Assembly (NCBI GenBank): GCA_028290465.1
Contig: JAQGJU010000128.1
Coordinates: 1-57,365 of the forward strand
DNA from: Xanthobacteraceae bacterium
Lineage (GTDB): Bacteria > Pseudomonadota > Alphaproteobacteria > Rhizobiales > Xanthobacteraceae
Direction: 5' to 3'
Length of the DNA: 57,365 nt
Part shown: in pieces, positions 1 to 9,118 of the stretch
Layout: every line of letters begins with the position of its first letter
How positions within the stretch are numbered: the first letter of the stretch is position 1
Made by a program: the position numbers and the translations under genes
The notes under the pieces: model-generated
The model's database searches: none
Seen by the model: the letters and a program-made list of their open reading frames with translations, nothing else
Told to the model about the DNA's origin: nothing

Positions 1-224
1 GTTCATAGACTCCAAAAAGAGCCGGTTAGTTCAGATCACAGATCTAATTACAGGCGCCATCGCATCGGCAACAAACATGCATCACTTGGCACTAAGCGCC
101 GCAGCACATAAGACCGCCATGATGCGACATATGACAAAATGCGCGGGCGTCCACAGCCTAGCTATTCCGACCGCCAAGGCCGGCAAAGGCTTCGACATTT
201 GGCATCTTGATTTCGATGCGGAAG

Positions 225-389
225 CGAAAAGAAGAGCCCCACGCACTTAGGCTCTAGGAGCCACGACCTGGGCCGCGCCCTCGCCCCATCAGGCGAGGTT
301 TCAGCGCGTGGGGCCACACCACCATACGGTGTTCGAAAACAACGTTCAAATTCACAGGGCGCGCCAGCGGCACAATCCACATTTCCGCG
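225..389 (-). ncRNA. Candidate structured small RNA (6S-like?)
   Basis: No convincing protein is encoded here, but the minus strand can form a compact fold. An outer stem pairs CCCCACGC (306-313) with GCGTGGGG (237-244). Inside it lie a CCTCGCC/GGCGAGG hairpin and a GGCTC-CTA-GAGCC hairpin, and a T-rich stretch (CTCTTCTTTT) follows the closing arm, as at an intrinsic terminator. A good promoter sits just upstream at 396-423. Length (about 165 nt) and the long interrupted stem resemble 6S RNA, which binds sigma-70 holoenzyme, but I cannot confirm family membership by eye, so the name is inference. Both ends are estimates. Confidence 0.35.
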
Positions 390-395
390 ATGTGG

Positions 396-423
396 ATACT
401 AGATTATGTGTTTGTGGTGTCAA
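396..423 (-). promoter_or_regulatory. Sigma-70-type promoter for the left-end RNA
   Basis: On the minus strand TTGACA (418-423) is followed after a 16-nt spacer by TAGTAT (396-401). A start near 389 is predicted. It points into the structured region 225-389 and away from any obvious coding sequence. Confidence 0.4.
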
Positions 424-524
424 CCGGATAATTGGGCTAATTTGCTCTGACGAAGCGGGCCTGGGAAAGCCGGCGCCGGGTTTTGCGTCCGGTCGCGAAC
501 TTAATGCACCGAATTGGACGCGTT

Positions 525-869
525 TTAAGGCCCGGTCACCATGAGACGCCCGACGGGCTGCAACGTCTTGACGTCGAAGGTCCGGATCTCGACCTTGCCG
601 CCGACATCGATGGTGATGGCGATGCGCTCGCCGCCGATCGAGGTGCCGAGCACCCGCGCATTCGCCGGCAGGTTGGCCTTGGCCTCGACCATGGCGGCCG
701 GGCTGCTTCCCTCGGACTTGAAAACACGATAGCCGATCACAGCGAAGATGGCGCCGATGCCGATCGCCGTGATCAGCCCGGAAATCATCGTCATTTTGCG
801 CACCTTGGCCACGATCGCGGCGGCCGCCGGATCGAGCGGCTTTTCGTCATCGTCTTGGATCGAACTCAT
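525..869 (-). CDS. Small single-pass membrane protein, conserved hypothetical
   Basis: A 114-residue protein. The first 27 residues are charged, one hydrophobic segment spans about residues 28-47 (MTMISGLITAIGIGAIFAVI), and the remainder is a small beta-rich domain ending in VGRLMVTGP. It looks like the short membrane proteins found next to rluD in many alphaproteobacteria (DUF6476-like, from memory). Function is unknown. Its ATG (869-867) overlaps the ATG of rluD (868-870) on the other strand, so each gene's ribosome binding region would lie inside the other. The topology inferred is N-in with the C-terminal domain in the periplasm. Confidence 0.8.
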   Translation of the reverse strand: MSSIQDDDEKPLDPAAAAIVAKVRKMTMISGLITAIGIGAIFAVIGYRVFKSEGSSPAAMVEAKANLPANARVLGTSIGGERIAITIDVGGKVEIRTFDVKTLQPVGRLMVTGP

Positions 870-1887
870 GGCGGAATATCAGGCCCAGCGCGAGGAAATG
901 GTGGCGGATCAGGATGCCGGCGGACGCCTCGACCGCCTGCTCGCCGGCCGCCTCGCGGACCTGTCACGCACGCGGCTCAAGGCGCTCATTCTCGACGGCA
1001 AGGTGACCGTCGACGGCCGCACGATCCTTGATCCGGGCCTGCGCGTCAATTCCGGCCAGCGCATCGTGGTCGAGGTGCCGGAGCCGGTTGCAGCGGCGCC
1101 CGAGGGCGAGAACATCCCGCTGGCCATCGTCTATGAGGACGACGATCTGATCATCCTGGACAAGCCGAAAGGCCTCGTGGTGCATCCGGCGCCGGGCAAT
1201 CATACCGGCACCCTGGTCAATGCGCTGATCGCGCATTGCGGCGACAGCCTGTCAGGCATCGGCGGGGTCAAGCGTCCGGGCATCGTCCACCGCTTGGACA
1301 AGGACACCACCGGGCTGATGGTGGTGGCCAAAAACGATATGGCGCACAAACACTTAGCAGAGCAATTCGCTGACCACGGGCGGACCGGCAACCTCGCCCG
1401 CGGCTATCTGGCGTTCGCCTGGGGGGCACCGACGCGGCCGCGTGGCACCATCGATGCGCCGTTGGACCGCCACCCGCACGCCCGCGACAAGCAGGCGGTT
1501 CGCCCGGGCGGCCGCGAGGCCATCACCCATTGGGAAGTGCTGGAGCGATTTCCCGGCCACGACGGCAAACCGGTCGCCTGTCTCCTCGCCTGTCGGCTGG
1601 AAACCGGCCGCACTCACCAGATCCGCGTCCATTTGGCCCATATCGGGCATCCGCTGCTCGGCGATGACACCTACGGACCGGGTTTCCGCACCAAAGCGAC
1701 CCGGCTGAACCCGGCGGCGCGTGAGGCCTTGGCATGTCTTGGCAGACAGGCCCTGCATGCCTATATGCTGGACATCCAGCACCCCCGTTCACAACAGATT
1801 CTCCAATTTCGCTCGGAACTGCCGAGCGACCTCGCCCGTTTACGCTTGGCCTTACAGGCGGTAGCGGCGGGATCGGCCAAGTCGTGA
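868..1887 (+). CDS. rluD: Ribosomal large subunit pseudouridine synthase RluD
   Basis: A 339-residue RluA-family pseudouridine synthase, expected to modify uridines in helix 69 of 23S rRNA. Residues about 18-75 form an S4 RNA-binding domain (GGRLDRLLAGRL, LILDGKVTVDG). The catalytic domain carries the HRLDKDTTGLMV motif with the catalytic Asp near residue 144, and RTHQIRVHLAHIGHPLLGD near the C terminus. The frame stays open upstream to 748, but those 40 residues lie over the divergent gene and are not family-like. ATG 868 is chosen; ATG 898, preceded by GAGGA, is a real alternative that would shorten the protein by 10 residues and remove the start-codon overlap. Confidence 0.93.
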   Translation: MAEYQAQREEMVADQDAGGRLDRLLAGRLADLSRTRLKALILDGKVTVDGRTILDPGLRVNSGQRIVVEVPEPVAAAPEGENIPLAIVYEDDDLIILDKPKGLVVHPAPGNHTGTLVNALIAHCGDSLSGIGGVKRPGIVHRLDKDTTGLMVVAKNDMAHKHLAEQFADHGRTGNLARGYLAFAWGAPTRPRGTIDAPLDRHPHARDKQAVRPGGREAITHWEVLERFPGHDGKPVACLLACRLETGRTHQIRVHLAHIGHPLLGDDTYGPGFRTKATRLNPAAREALACLGRQALHAYMLDIQHPRSQQILQFRSELPSDLARLRLALQAVAAGSAKS

Positions 1888-1970
1888 CAAATTCGCGATA
1901 GCATTTCGCGATAACATGTTGATATCAATCAACTACGCGGTAATGCGGCCGCGCCAACCTGTCACGGCGA

Positions 1971-2004
1971 CTTGACTTGGATCACTCTTCCTTTTGCCCC
2001 AATT
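1971..2004 (+). promoter_or_regulatory. Possible heat-shock-type promoter of rpoH
   Basis: CTTGACT (1971-1977) is followed by CCCCAATT (1997-2004), reminiscent of sigma-32 promoter elements, about 130 bp before rpoH. The 19-nt gap is longer than the usual 13-15 nt of enterobacterial sigma-32 promoters, so this is tentative. The rest of the 246-bp gap holds a TTCGCGATA direct repeat (1892-1900, 1905-1913) and the palindrome TTGATATCAA (1919-1928). Confidence 0.22.
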
Positions 2005-2133
2005 CGTCCTGTAATGTTTGCACTGCGATCACGCTTCGCGGTCGCAGCATTTTGGGATTTCGCCGTCGGCTCGGGGAGCGACGGCGCTGATCGCCTGCCG
2101 GAGCATCCGGGGGCATAACATGGAGGGCGCGAA

Positions 2134-3045
2134 ATGGCCCGATCTGCAGCGTTACCAATTCTGACGGCGGAAGCCGGCCTCAGCCGGTATCTTGATGAAA
2201 TCCGCAAATTCCCGATGCTGGAACCCCAGCAGGAATACATGCTGGCCAAGAGCTGGCGTGAGCACGGCGACCGTAATGCCGCGCATCAGCTCGTCACCAG
2301 CCATCTGCGACTCGTGGCCAAGATCGCCATGGGCTATCGCGGCTATGGGCTGCCGATTGCCGAAGTGATTTCCGAAGGCAATGTCGGCCTGATGCAGGCG
2401 GTAAAGCGGTTCGAGCCCGAAAAGGGCTTCCGCCTCGCCACCTATGCGATGTGGTGGATCAAGGCCGCCATCCAGGAATACATTCTGCGTTCGTGGTCGC
2501 TCGTGAAGATGGGCACCACCGCGAACCAGAAGAAGCTGTTCTTCAACCTGCGCAAGGCGAAGAGCAAGATCTCGGCGCTCGACGAGGGCGATCTGCGGCC
2601 CGATCAGGTCAAGCTGATCGCGACGCGCCTCGGCGTCACCGAGCAGGACGTCATCGACATGAACCGCCGGCTCGGCGGCGATGCGTCGCTCAACGCGCCG
2701 ATCCGCGAGGAAGGCGATTCCGGCGAGTGGCAGGATTGGCTGCTCGACGACTCGCCGAGCCAGGAGCGCATTTTGGCGGACAGCGAAGAGGCCGATAACC
2801 GGCATCAGGCGCTGACCTCCGCGCTCGACGTGCTCAACGAGCGCGAGCGGCGCATCTTTGAGGCACGACGTCTCGCCGAGGATCCGATCACCCTCGAAGA
2901 ACTCGCAGCCGAGTTCGGCGTATCGCGCGAGCGCGTCCGCCAGATCGAAGTGCGGGCGTTCGAGAAGGTGCAGAAGGCGGTCAAGAGCGGCATCGCCGCG
3001 CTGGAATCGCCGGCGGCCCAGCAGCCGGCGCTTGCCGCGCATTAA
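2134..3045 (+). CDS. rpoH: RNA polymerase sigma factor RpoH (sigma-32)
   Basis: A 303-residue heat-shock sigma factor. Region 2 is clear (LRLVAKIAMGYRGYGLPIAE, then FRLATYAMWWIKAAIQEYI, residues about 58-120). The RpoH box, QKKLFFNLR, is at residues 132-140 and separates it from RpoD. Region 4 helix-turn-helix is at about 240-280 (LEELAAEFGVSRERVRQIEVRAFEKVQ). The start ATG has GGAGG at 2122-2126. It directs transcription of chaperone and protease genes. Alphaproteobacteria often carry two rpoH genes, and I cannot tell which paralogue this is. Confidence 0.97.
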   Translation: MARSAALPILTAEAGLSRYLDEIRKFPMLEPQQEYMLAKSWREHGDRNAAHQLVTSHLRLVAKIAMGYRGYGLPIAEVISEGNVGLMQAVKRFEPEKGFRLATYAMWWIKAAIQEYILRSWSLVKMGTTANQKKLFFNLRKAKSKISALDEGDLRPDQVKLIATRLGVTEQDVIDMNRRLGGDASLNAPIREEGDSGEWQDWLLDDSPSQERILADSEEADNRHQALTSALDVLNERERRIFEARRLAEDPITLEELAAEFGVSRERVRQIEVRAFEKVQKAVKSGIAALESPAAQQPALAAH

Positions 3046-3141
3046 TCTGGCTACAATAGCGCGTTGAATTGATCGGACAGGGCACCTGCCCTCTCCGTCA
3101 CCAGAGTCAATTTATAACGGGCAGCGTCCGGCTCGCGCATC

Positions 3142-4470
3142 TTAGTCTTCGCGCCAAGACCGGCCCATGGCATCCACCATCGGCTGCAGCAGATAGGCGA
3201 GCGCGGTGCGCTCCCGCTTCTTGATCATAACCTCCGCCGGCATGCCCGCCTGCAGCACCTGCGGCGCGATACGGGACAGTTCGCCCGGCGCAAATTCGGC
3301 GCGCGCCAGATAATACGGCTGACCGGTGCGCGGGTCGGTCAGCCGGTCCGCCGACACGTAGACCAGCCGGCCGCGCAGCGTTGGCGTGGTGCGCTGCTTG
3401 AGCGCGCTCAGGCGCAGATCGGTGTCCATCCCCAGCGCGACATTGTCGATATCATTGGGTTGCACCTGGGCTTCGACGATGAGCCGTTGCGCTCCCGGGA
3501 CGATTTCCATGATCGTCTCTCCGGCCTTGATCACGCCGCCGACCGTGTACGCCGTAAGCCCGACAACGATACCGGCCGCCGGTGCGCGGACGTCGATGTG
3601 GTCGAGCGTGCCGCGCGCGGCACCGAGTCGTTCCTCAAGATCCGCGATCTGGGTCTGCACGTCGCGAACTTCCTTGGCGACGCTCTCGCTAAATGCGCGA
3701 TCGGCCTGCAGGATCTGAAGCTGTGTTTCTCCAACCCTGATCTGCGCCCTGGCGATATCGGCAATACGCTCGCCGTGCGAACCCTTCAGCCGCACCGCCT
3801 CCCGTTCCAACGCCAGCACCTTGGTCAGCGGGGCGAGACCTTTGTTGAGCAGGTCGCGCAAACCTTTCAGCTCCCGCTCCGCGAGCCCGCCCTGCTCTTC
3901 GAGCGCCACCTGCTGGGCTTCCAGGCCGGTAATTTCCTTATCGGACGAAGCGATGCGTTGGCGCAGAATTTCCTGCTGGCCAAGCAACGAAGTGCGTCGT
4001 GCCGCGAACAGCGCCTGCTGGGCCCGCATCATTTCCGCGACCGTCGGATCGCCGCGGCGGTCGTCGAGTCGCGAAGGCAGGTTCAATTCGGCAGCACCGT
4101 CGCGCTCGGCGATCAGCCGCGCTTCGAGGATGCGCGCGGAATCGAGTGCCGTCCGCAACACGCCGAAGGTTGAGCGGGCATGTGTCTCATCGAGCCGCAG
4201 CAACAGCTGCCCGGCGGCTACCTGCTGACCGTCCTCGATGAGGATCCGCTCGACGATACCGCCTTCGAGATGCTGGATCAGCTTGCGCTTGCCTTCCACC
4301 ACGACCGCGCCCGGCGCGATGACGGCGCTCGCCAGCGGCGCCGTCGCGGCCCAGCCGATCAGGCCGCCAAACACCAGCCCGATAACGATCGTGCCGCCGA
4401 GAATCGAGGCCCTCAGGTCCAGCCACGGCGAAGCGTCCGAATCCTTTGTGTCGTTGTCACGGCGGTTCAT
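3142..4470 (-). CDS. Type I secretion membrane fusion protein (HlyD/PrtE family)
   Basis: A 442-residue periplasmic adaptor. One transmembrane helix lies near residues 22-45 (ILGGTIVIGLVFGGLIGWAA). A biotinyl-lipoyl-like segment follows (HLEGGIVERILIEDGQQVAAGQLLLRLD). A long coiled coil spans roughly 85-280, and a second lipoyl half plus beta-barrel follow (DHIDVRAPAAGIVVGL). It should link the inner-membrane ABC exporter just upstream to an outer-membrane TolC channel, which is not in this window. The frame extends upstream to a TTG at 4515 inside the exporter gene; ATG 4470, with AAGGGGA upstream and 19 bp after the exporter stop, is preferred. Confidence 0.9.
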   Translation of the reverse strand: MNRRDNDTKDSDASPWLDLRASILGGTIVIGLVFGGLIGWAATAPLASAVIAPGAVVVEGKRKLIQHLEGGIVERILIEDGQQVAAGQLLLRLDETHARSTFGVLRTALDSARILEARLIAERDGAAELNLPSRLDDRRGDPTVAEMMRAQQALFAARRTSLLGQQEILRQRIASSDKEITGLEAQQVALEEQGGLAERELKGLRDLLNKGLAPLTKVLALEREAVRLKGSHGERIADIARAQIRVGETQLQILQADRAFSESVAKEVRDVQTQIADLEERLGAARGTLDHIDVRAPAAGIVVGLTAYTVGGVIKAGETIMEIVPGAQRLIVEAQVQPNDIDNVALGMDTDLRLSALKQRTTPTLRGRLVYVSADRLTDPRTGQPYYLARAEFAPGELSRIAPQVLQAGMPAEVMIKKRERTALAYLLQPMVDAMGRSWRED

Positions 4471-4489
4471 CCGGCGTTCCCCTTCGGTG

Positions 4490-6214
4490 TCATCGGCCGG
4501 CGAACTTGGCGACAACCGGCGCGCCGTCTCGCGACGCCGGTGGCCGCGTCACCCTGGCGAGCACTTCGGCGCGGGGGCCAATCATCTCGATCGTTCCGTC
4601 GCGCAGCACCATCAGGCGATCGACCATGGCGACCAGATTCGGCCGATGGGCAATGACGATGACGGTCGCGCCGCGCGCCTTGAGCGCCGCGATGGCGTCG
4701 AGCAACGCGTCCTCGCCCTCGGCGTCGAGATTAGCGTTCGGCTCGTCAAGCACGACGAGCACCGGTGCGCCATAGAGCGCGCGGGCGAGCCCGATGCGCT
4801 GGCGCTGGCCGCCCGACAGCGTCTCACCGCCGGGCCCGATCGGCGTGTCATAGGCCTTGGGAAGCCGCAGGATCACGTCGTGAAGGCCGGCAAGCCGGGC
4901 GGCGTCCAGCACCCCTTCGGGATCGGCGTCGCCGAAGCGCGCGATATTCTCGGCGATGGTGCCGTCGAACAGCTCGATGTCCTGCGGCAGGTAGCCAATC
5001 GAGCCGCCGATGCGCGTGCGGTCGAGGTCGCCGAGCGCGGCACCATCCAGTCTGATTTCGCCGGACAGGATCGGCCACGCGCCGATCAGCGCCCGGGCCA
5101 GCGTGGATTTGCCGGATGCGTTCGGCCCGATCACGCCCATAACTTCGCCGGGGGAGAGCGAGAACGTGATTCCCTTCACCACCGGCCTCATTACCCGGGG
5201 CGGCGCAACGAACAGATTGGCCACGCTGACTTCGCCGCGCAAATCCGGCAGTTGCATGCGCGTCGGCGGTTCGCCGTAGCGCGCCAAAGTCTCCCGCAAA
5301 CGCTGATACGCGCTCCGCGCCGTGATGATGCCACGCCACGACCCGATGGCGCCCTCCACCGGAGCCAGCGCGCGCGCCATGATGATGGACGAAGCGATCA
5401 TGACCCCAGGTGTGATCAGGTTCTCGATCGCCAGCCACGCGCCGACCGACAACATGGCGACTTGCAGAAACGGTCGCCAGAATTTCGCGATCGCGACGAA
5501 TCCGCCGGCACGATCGGCGGTCGCCGCATGGCCGCGTACGGCCGCGCCGTAACGACGGCGCCAGCGGCCGCCGATGGCCGGGCGCATCCCCATCGCCTCG
5601 ATCACTTCGGCATTACGCAAGGCCGAATCGGCGAAGGCGGCCGCCGCCATGGTGTCGTTGGATGCCCGCTGCGATAGCCGTCGTGTGGCGCGTTCATTGA
5701 CCAGCGTCGTCAGCAGCAGCACTGCGGCGCCGGCGAGCGCCACGACGCCCAATAGCGGATGCAGCATGAAGATGAGGGCAATGAAAATCGGCGCCCATGG
5801 CGCGTCGAACAGCACCGGCAGCGCGCTGCCACTGACAAAGGTGCGGAACGTATCGAGGTCACGCAGCGGCTGGCCGGGGTTTTCCGACCGGCCGGCCAGA
5901 CGATCGGCAACGGCGGCCGCGAACAGCCGGTCGCTGAGGGCATCGTCGAAACGCGCCGCGACCCTGACCAGCAGACGCGAGCGAAACATGTCGATCAGAC
6001 CGAGCGCAGCCAGCAGGCCGACGGCGAGCAGCGAGATGAAGAGTAGCGTCGTCGGACTGCGCGAGGTCAGAACGTGATCGTAGACATGCATCATGTGCAG
6101 CGGGACGGTCAACGCCAGCACATTGAGCGCAAAGCCGAAGACCCCGACCGCGAATAACGGCCGACGCAGGCTGCCTAGCGTTCGTTCGAACAAGGTTGCT
6201 GCTGAACTCTTCAT
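4490..6214 (-). CDS. Type I secretion ABC permease/ATPase (PrtD family)
   Basis: A 574-residue half-transporter with an N-terminal membrane domain (about residues 10-300, strongly hydrophobic) fused to an ATPase. The Walker A is GPNASGKST, the signature is LSGGQRQRIGLARAL, and the Walker B is VLVVLDEPNANLD. There is no N-terminal C39 peptidase domain, so it belongs with protease, lipase and RTX exporters rather than bacteriocin exporters. It is followed 19 bp later by the fusion protein and is divergent from the RTX gene at 6515, which is the natural substrate candidate. ATG 6214 (MKSSAATLFER) is chosen over an upstream in-frame start at 6250. Confidence 0.93.
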   Translation of the reverse strand: MKSSAATLFERTLGSLRRPLFAVGVFGFALNVLALTVPLHMMHVYDHVLTSRSPTTLLFISLLAVGLLAALGLIDMFRSRLLVRVAARFDDALSDRLFAAAVADRLAGRSENPGQPLRDLDTFRTFVSGSALPVLFDAPWAPIFIALIFMLHPLLGVVALAGAAVLLLTTLVNERATRRLSQRASNDTMAAAAFADSALRNAEVIEAMGMRPAIGGRWRRRYGAAVRGHAATADRAGGFVAIAKFWRPFLQVAMLSVGAWLAIENLITPGVMIASSIIMARALAPVEGAIGSWRGIITARSAYQRLRETLARYGEPPTRMQLPDLRGEVSVANLFVAPPRVMRPVVKGITFSLSPGEVMGVIGPNASGKSTLARALIGAWPILSGEIRLDGAALGDLDRTRIGGSIGYLPQDIELFDGTIAENIARFGDADPEGVLDAARLAGLHDVILRLPKAYDTPIGPGGETLSGGQRQRIGLARALYGAPVLVVLDEPNANLDAEGEDALLDAIAALKARGATVIVIAHRPNLVAMVDRLMVLRDGTIEMIGPRAEVLARVTRPPASRDGAPVVAKFAGR

Positions 6215-6298
6215 GCGCACAAAACGTGACCGTATAGACCGCGACCGCACCGCGCGGGCCTAGAAACCGAAGGCGGCCCTGTTCGCTAATCCATGAGC

Positions 6299-6316
6299 AC
6301 GACAGTTCCGTGACAG
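6299..6316 (-). promoter_or_regulatory. Candidate Pho box between secretion pair and RTX phosphatase
   Basis: Read on the minus strand the site is CTGTCACGGAACTGTCGT: two CTGTC-type heptamers with an 11-bp repeat period, the geometry bound by PhoB. It lies about 85 bp before the ABC exporter start and about 200 bp before the RTX gene. A single CTGTCAT (6405-6411, plus strand) with a poor second half lies closer to the RTX gene. This is a motif match by eye. Confidence 0.45.
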
Positions 6317-6514
6317 ACCAGGCATTCGCCGCCAACATTTACGGGCTGTGGACAACCCACCGGCTGGAACGCGGCGGCACGAGCCGCGGCGGCAATTCTT
6401 TTCACTGTCATGGGAACGTTAACCAAGCCGGCTAGTCCGAGGCGTGGCCTCGCGCCTCGCAGCAGCGGGTTCGGTGGTCGCGCTATCCAAGCCATGAGCC
6501 AGGGAGCTACCCTT

Positions 6515-8515
6515 ATGTCTAGCAAGAAGAAGTTTCTGTTCGGAACCGACAGGGACGACGACCTTCACGGAAACAACAACGGTCAGTTCATTTTCGGACT
6601 GAACGGCGACGACACCATTTACGGCCGCAACGGCAATGACATCATTCTCGCCGGCAACGGCAACGACAAGGTTTATGCCGGCAAGGGCAATGACATTGTG
6701 CTCGGCGGCAACGGCAACGACCTGATCGACGGCGGCGACGGCAACGACACGCTGCTCGGCGAGAACGGCAATGACGCGCTGACCGGCGGCAAGGGCAACG
6801 ACACGCTGATCGGCGGCAACGGCAACGACTATTTCGTCGGCGGTGCCGGTAACGATGTGTTCGACGGCGGCGCCGGCAACGACAAATACGTGATCCGCTT
6901 CGGCACGGGCCAGGACACGATCAAGCACCTCGACGCCAACGACCGCATCGATCTGCGTGACTTCGGCTTTGCCAACGGCCAAGCGGCGATCAACGCCTTC
7001 AAGAATGTCGGCCAAGACGCCGTTCTGATTCTGCCGGGCGGTGACAAGCTGGTGATCGAAGGTCTGCACAAGGCCGATCTTCATGCCGACCAGTTCATCG
7101 TCTCCGATTCGATCAAGGGCCCGTCGAGCTCGACCACGCCGTACCTGGTCAGTGTCGACTCCCACATTTCGTTCGAGTCACTGCTGACCACCGGCGACTC
7201 GCCGGACGTCAAGTCCGATGGCGTCACCCCGTGGCGCATGGTCGGCATTCCCGACGGCCTCGGCGCCTTTGACAACGGCAACGGCACCTTCACGTTGTTG
7301 ATGAACCAGGAGTTGGGCAATACCGTCGGCATCACGCGGGACCACGGCTTTGCCGGCGCGTTCGTATCCAAGCTGGTGATCGACACGGCCACGCTTAAGG
7401 TGCTCGACGCTTCCGACCAGATCCAGCACGGCTTCACCTATGACGTGGCCAGTCACAGCTATGTCGCGCAGACCGCGGCGTTCAACCGCTTCTGCTCGGC
7501 CGATCTTGCCGACACCTCGGCGTTCTACAATCCGGCCACGGGCCTTGGCTACAATGGCGGCCGCCTGTTCCTCAACGGCGAGGAATCGGGGGTTGAGGGC
7601 CGGGCGTTCGCCCACTTCGTGACCGGCACCGAAGCCGGCAACAGCTACGAACTGGCCTCGCTTAGCAACATGTCCTACGAAAACCTGGTCGCCAATGCGC
7701 ACACCGGCGACAAGACCGTCGTCGCCGCGACGGATGACGGGACGAACGGCCAAGTCTACTTCTACTCCGGCGACAAGCACGCTACCGGCACCGCACTCGA
7801 GCAGGCCGGCCTGACCGGCGGCCATCTGTTCGGCATGAAAGTGGCCGAGATCGTCGACGAGACGACCGCCGCCAATCCGCTTGGCGTCGACAACAAGTCG
7901 AGCTTCTCGACGGTTGACCTCGGCGACGTCAGCGGAATGACCGGGGCTCAGATCGATGCCGCCAGCGAGGCGGCCGGTGTGACCTCGTTCCTGCGGCCCG
8001 AGGACGGCTCCTGGGACACGGTCAATCATAACCGCTTCTATTTCGTCACCACTGATGCCTTCAACGCGCCGAGCCGGCTCTGGGCGGCGGACTTTGTCGA
8101 CGCTGCGCATGTCGAACTCGGCGGCACCATCAAGCTGTTGCTTGACGGCACCGAAGGCCAGCAGATGATGGATAACATCACCGTCAACAAGGACGGCAAG
8201 GTGATCATCCAGGAAGATCCGGGCAACCAGGATCATCTGGCCAAGGTCTGGGAATACGATCCGACGACAGATCATCTGACGCTTCTCGCGCAGCATGATC
8301 CGAACCTGTTCGACCCGAACCTCAACGGCACGGGCATCCCCGGCGCCGGCTTCCTGACAAGGGACGAGGAATCCTCGGGCGTCATCGACGTCACCGACAT
8401 CCTCGGCTCGGCCGGCCAATACGCTTACCTGCTCGACACCCAGGTTCATAAAGTGGTGGGTGGCGAACTGGTCGAGGGCGGCCAATTGATGGTGATGTAC
8501 CAGGATCACGTCTGA
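6515..8515 (+). CDS. Secreted RTX protein with PhoX/DUF839-like phosphatase domain
   Basis: A 666-residue protein. Residues about 25-125 contain eleven or so glycine-aspartate nonapeptides (GGNGNDxLx type, such as GGKGNDTLI), which bind calcium and mark type I secretion substrates. A short linker (about 125-205) leads to a large domain with [38 protein letters not shown] and EDPGNQDH. This pattern resembles PhoX/DUF839 calcium-dependent phosphatase relatives; the catalytic assignment is inference. The RTX block is at the N terminus, whereas most RTX exoproteins carry it near the C-terminal secretion signal. ATG 6515 has AGGGAG upstream; the frame is open from 6410. Confidence 0.85.
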   Translation: MSSKKKFLFGTDRDDDLHGNNNGQFIFGLNGDDTIYGRNGNDIILAGNGNDKVYAGKGNDIVLGGNGNDLIDGGDGNDTLLGENGNDALTGGKGNDTLIGGNGNDYFVGGAGNDVFDGGAGNDKYVIRFGTGQDTIKHLDANDRIDLRDFGFANGQAAINAFKNVGQDAVLILPGGDKLVIEGLHKADLHADQFIVSDSIKGPSSSTTPYLVSVDSHISFESLLTTGDSPDVKSDGVTPWRMVGIPDGLGAFDNGNGTFTLLMNQELGNTVGITRDHGFAGAFVSKLVIDTATLKVLDASDQIQHGFTYDVASHSYVAQTAAFNRFCSADLADTSAFYNPATGLGYNGGRLFLNGEESGVEGRAFAHFVTGTEAGNSYELASLSNMSYENLVANAHTGDKTVVAATDDGTNGQVYFYSGDKHATGTALEQAGLTGGHLFGMKVAEIVDETTAANPLGVDNKSSFSTVDLGDVSGMTGAQIDAASEAAGVTSFLRPEDGSWDTVNHNRFYFVTTDAFNAPSRLWAADFVDAAHVELGGTIKLLLDGTEGQQMMDNITVNKDGKVIIQEDPGNQDHLAKVWEYDPTTDHLTLLAQHDPNLFDPNLNGTGIPGAGFLTRDEESSGVIDVTDILGSAGQYAYLLDTQVHKVVGGELVEGGQLMVMYQDHV

Positions 8516-8572
8516 TCGCCGCGCTAGAGCATTCTCGACGAGAAGGCTCTGGCGGCGAGATACGCGCAATGA

Positions 8573-8601
8573 GGACATGCCGGCCGGTGGCCGGCATGTC
8601 C
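8573..8601. terminator. Bidirectional hairpin terminator
   Basis: A perfect 13-bp stem, GGACATGCCGGCC/GGCCGGCATGTCC, with a 3-nt loop, lies between the convergent RTX and doxX genes. It is followed by CTTTAT on the plus strand. A second imperfect hairpin, AGAGC-TTCTCG/CGAGAA-GCTCT, lies at 8526-8550. Confidence 0.6.
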
Positions 8602-8668
8602 CTTTATGCGAGCTTCAGGCATGGGCGTCCGATGGAGCGTCCACGTTTAATTCGTGCAACGCAGCCGG

Positions 8669-9118
8669 TCAGACTTCCCGGCCGAGCTTGGCGTCGAGCG
8701 AATATGAGCCGCCGCCGCGCAGCATGATGAAGCCGAACACGATCAGCCAGAGGAATGCGAACTCGGCACCTCCCGCACTGACGCCCCATCCGGCGACCGC
8801 GTGCACCTTCACGATCACGATGAATTCCAGCACCAGCAGCGCCGCGATCGGCCGCGTGAACAGGCCGAGCGTGATGCAGATGGCGCCGGCCACTTCCAGG
8901 ATAATCGCGATATAGGCTGCCGCCAGCGCCGGTTCGACGCCACGGCGCGTCATCACACCGGCCGCGAGGGCGGCCGGGCCCATCATCAGCTTCGGCCATA
9001 CATGCGGGATCAGCATCAGGCCGGCGGTCACCCGCAACAGCAGATAGCCCCATTCGGATGCTTGCGGATAATATTTGGCCAAAGCCGGAAACACCGGCCG
9101 GGCATTCGACGTACGCAT
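8669..9118 (-). CDS. DoxX family membrane protein
   Basis: A 149-residue protein with four hydrophobic helices (about 24-44, 63-84, 86-104, 118-136) and the DoxX-type core LLLRVTAGLMLIPHVWPKL followed by AIILEVAGAICITLGLFTRPIAALL. DoxX relatives are small quinone-linked or redox-associated membrane proteins, and no specific substrate can be read from sequence. It lies alone, convergent with the RTX gene and downstream of the aldehyde oxidoreductase operon. Confidence 0.88.
   Translation of the reverse strand: MRTSNARPVFPALAKYYPQASEWGYLLLRVTAGLMLIPHVWPKLMMGPAALAAGVMTRRGVEPALAAAYIAIILEVAGAICITLGLFTRPIAALLVLEFIVIVKVHAVAGWGVSAGGAEFAFLWLIVFGFIMLRGGGSYSLDAKLGREV

Noticed and set aside
331-347. GTTC...GTTC as a second SOS box
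   Set aside because: The spacer is 9 nt, not 7, so it does not meet the alphaproteobacterial LexA geometry.
472-528. A further copy of the 23177 repeat
   Set aside because: Only the piece GGTTTTGCGTCCGG is similar. There are no paired arms.
748-867. Longer rluD from ATG 748
   Set aside because: The extra 40 residues lie over the coding sequence of the divergent membrane protein and do not look like the S4 domain start.
6405-6422. Full Pho box directly before the RTX gene
   Set aside because: CTGTCAT is present but the second heptamer (ACGTTAA) matches at only about three of six positions.
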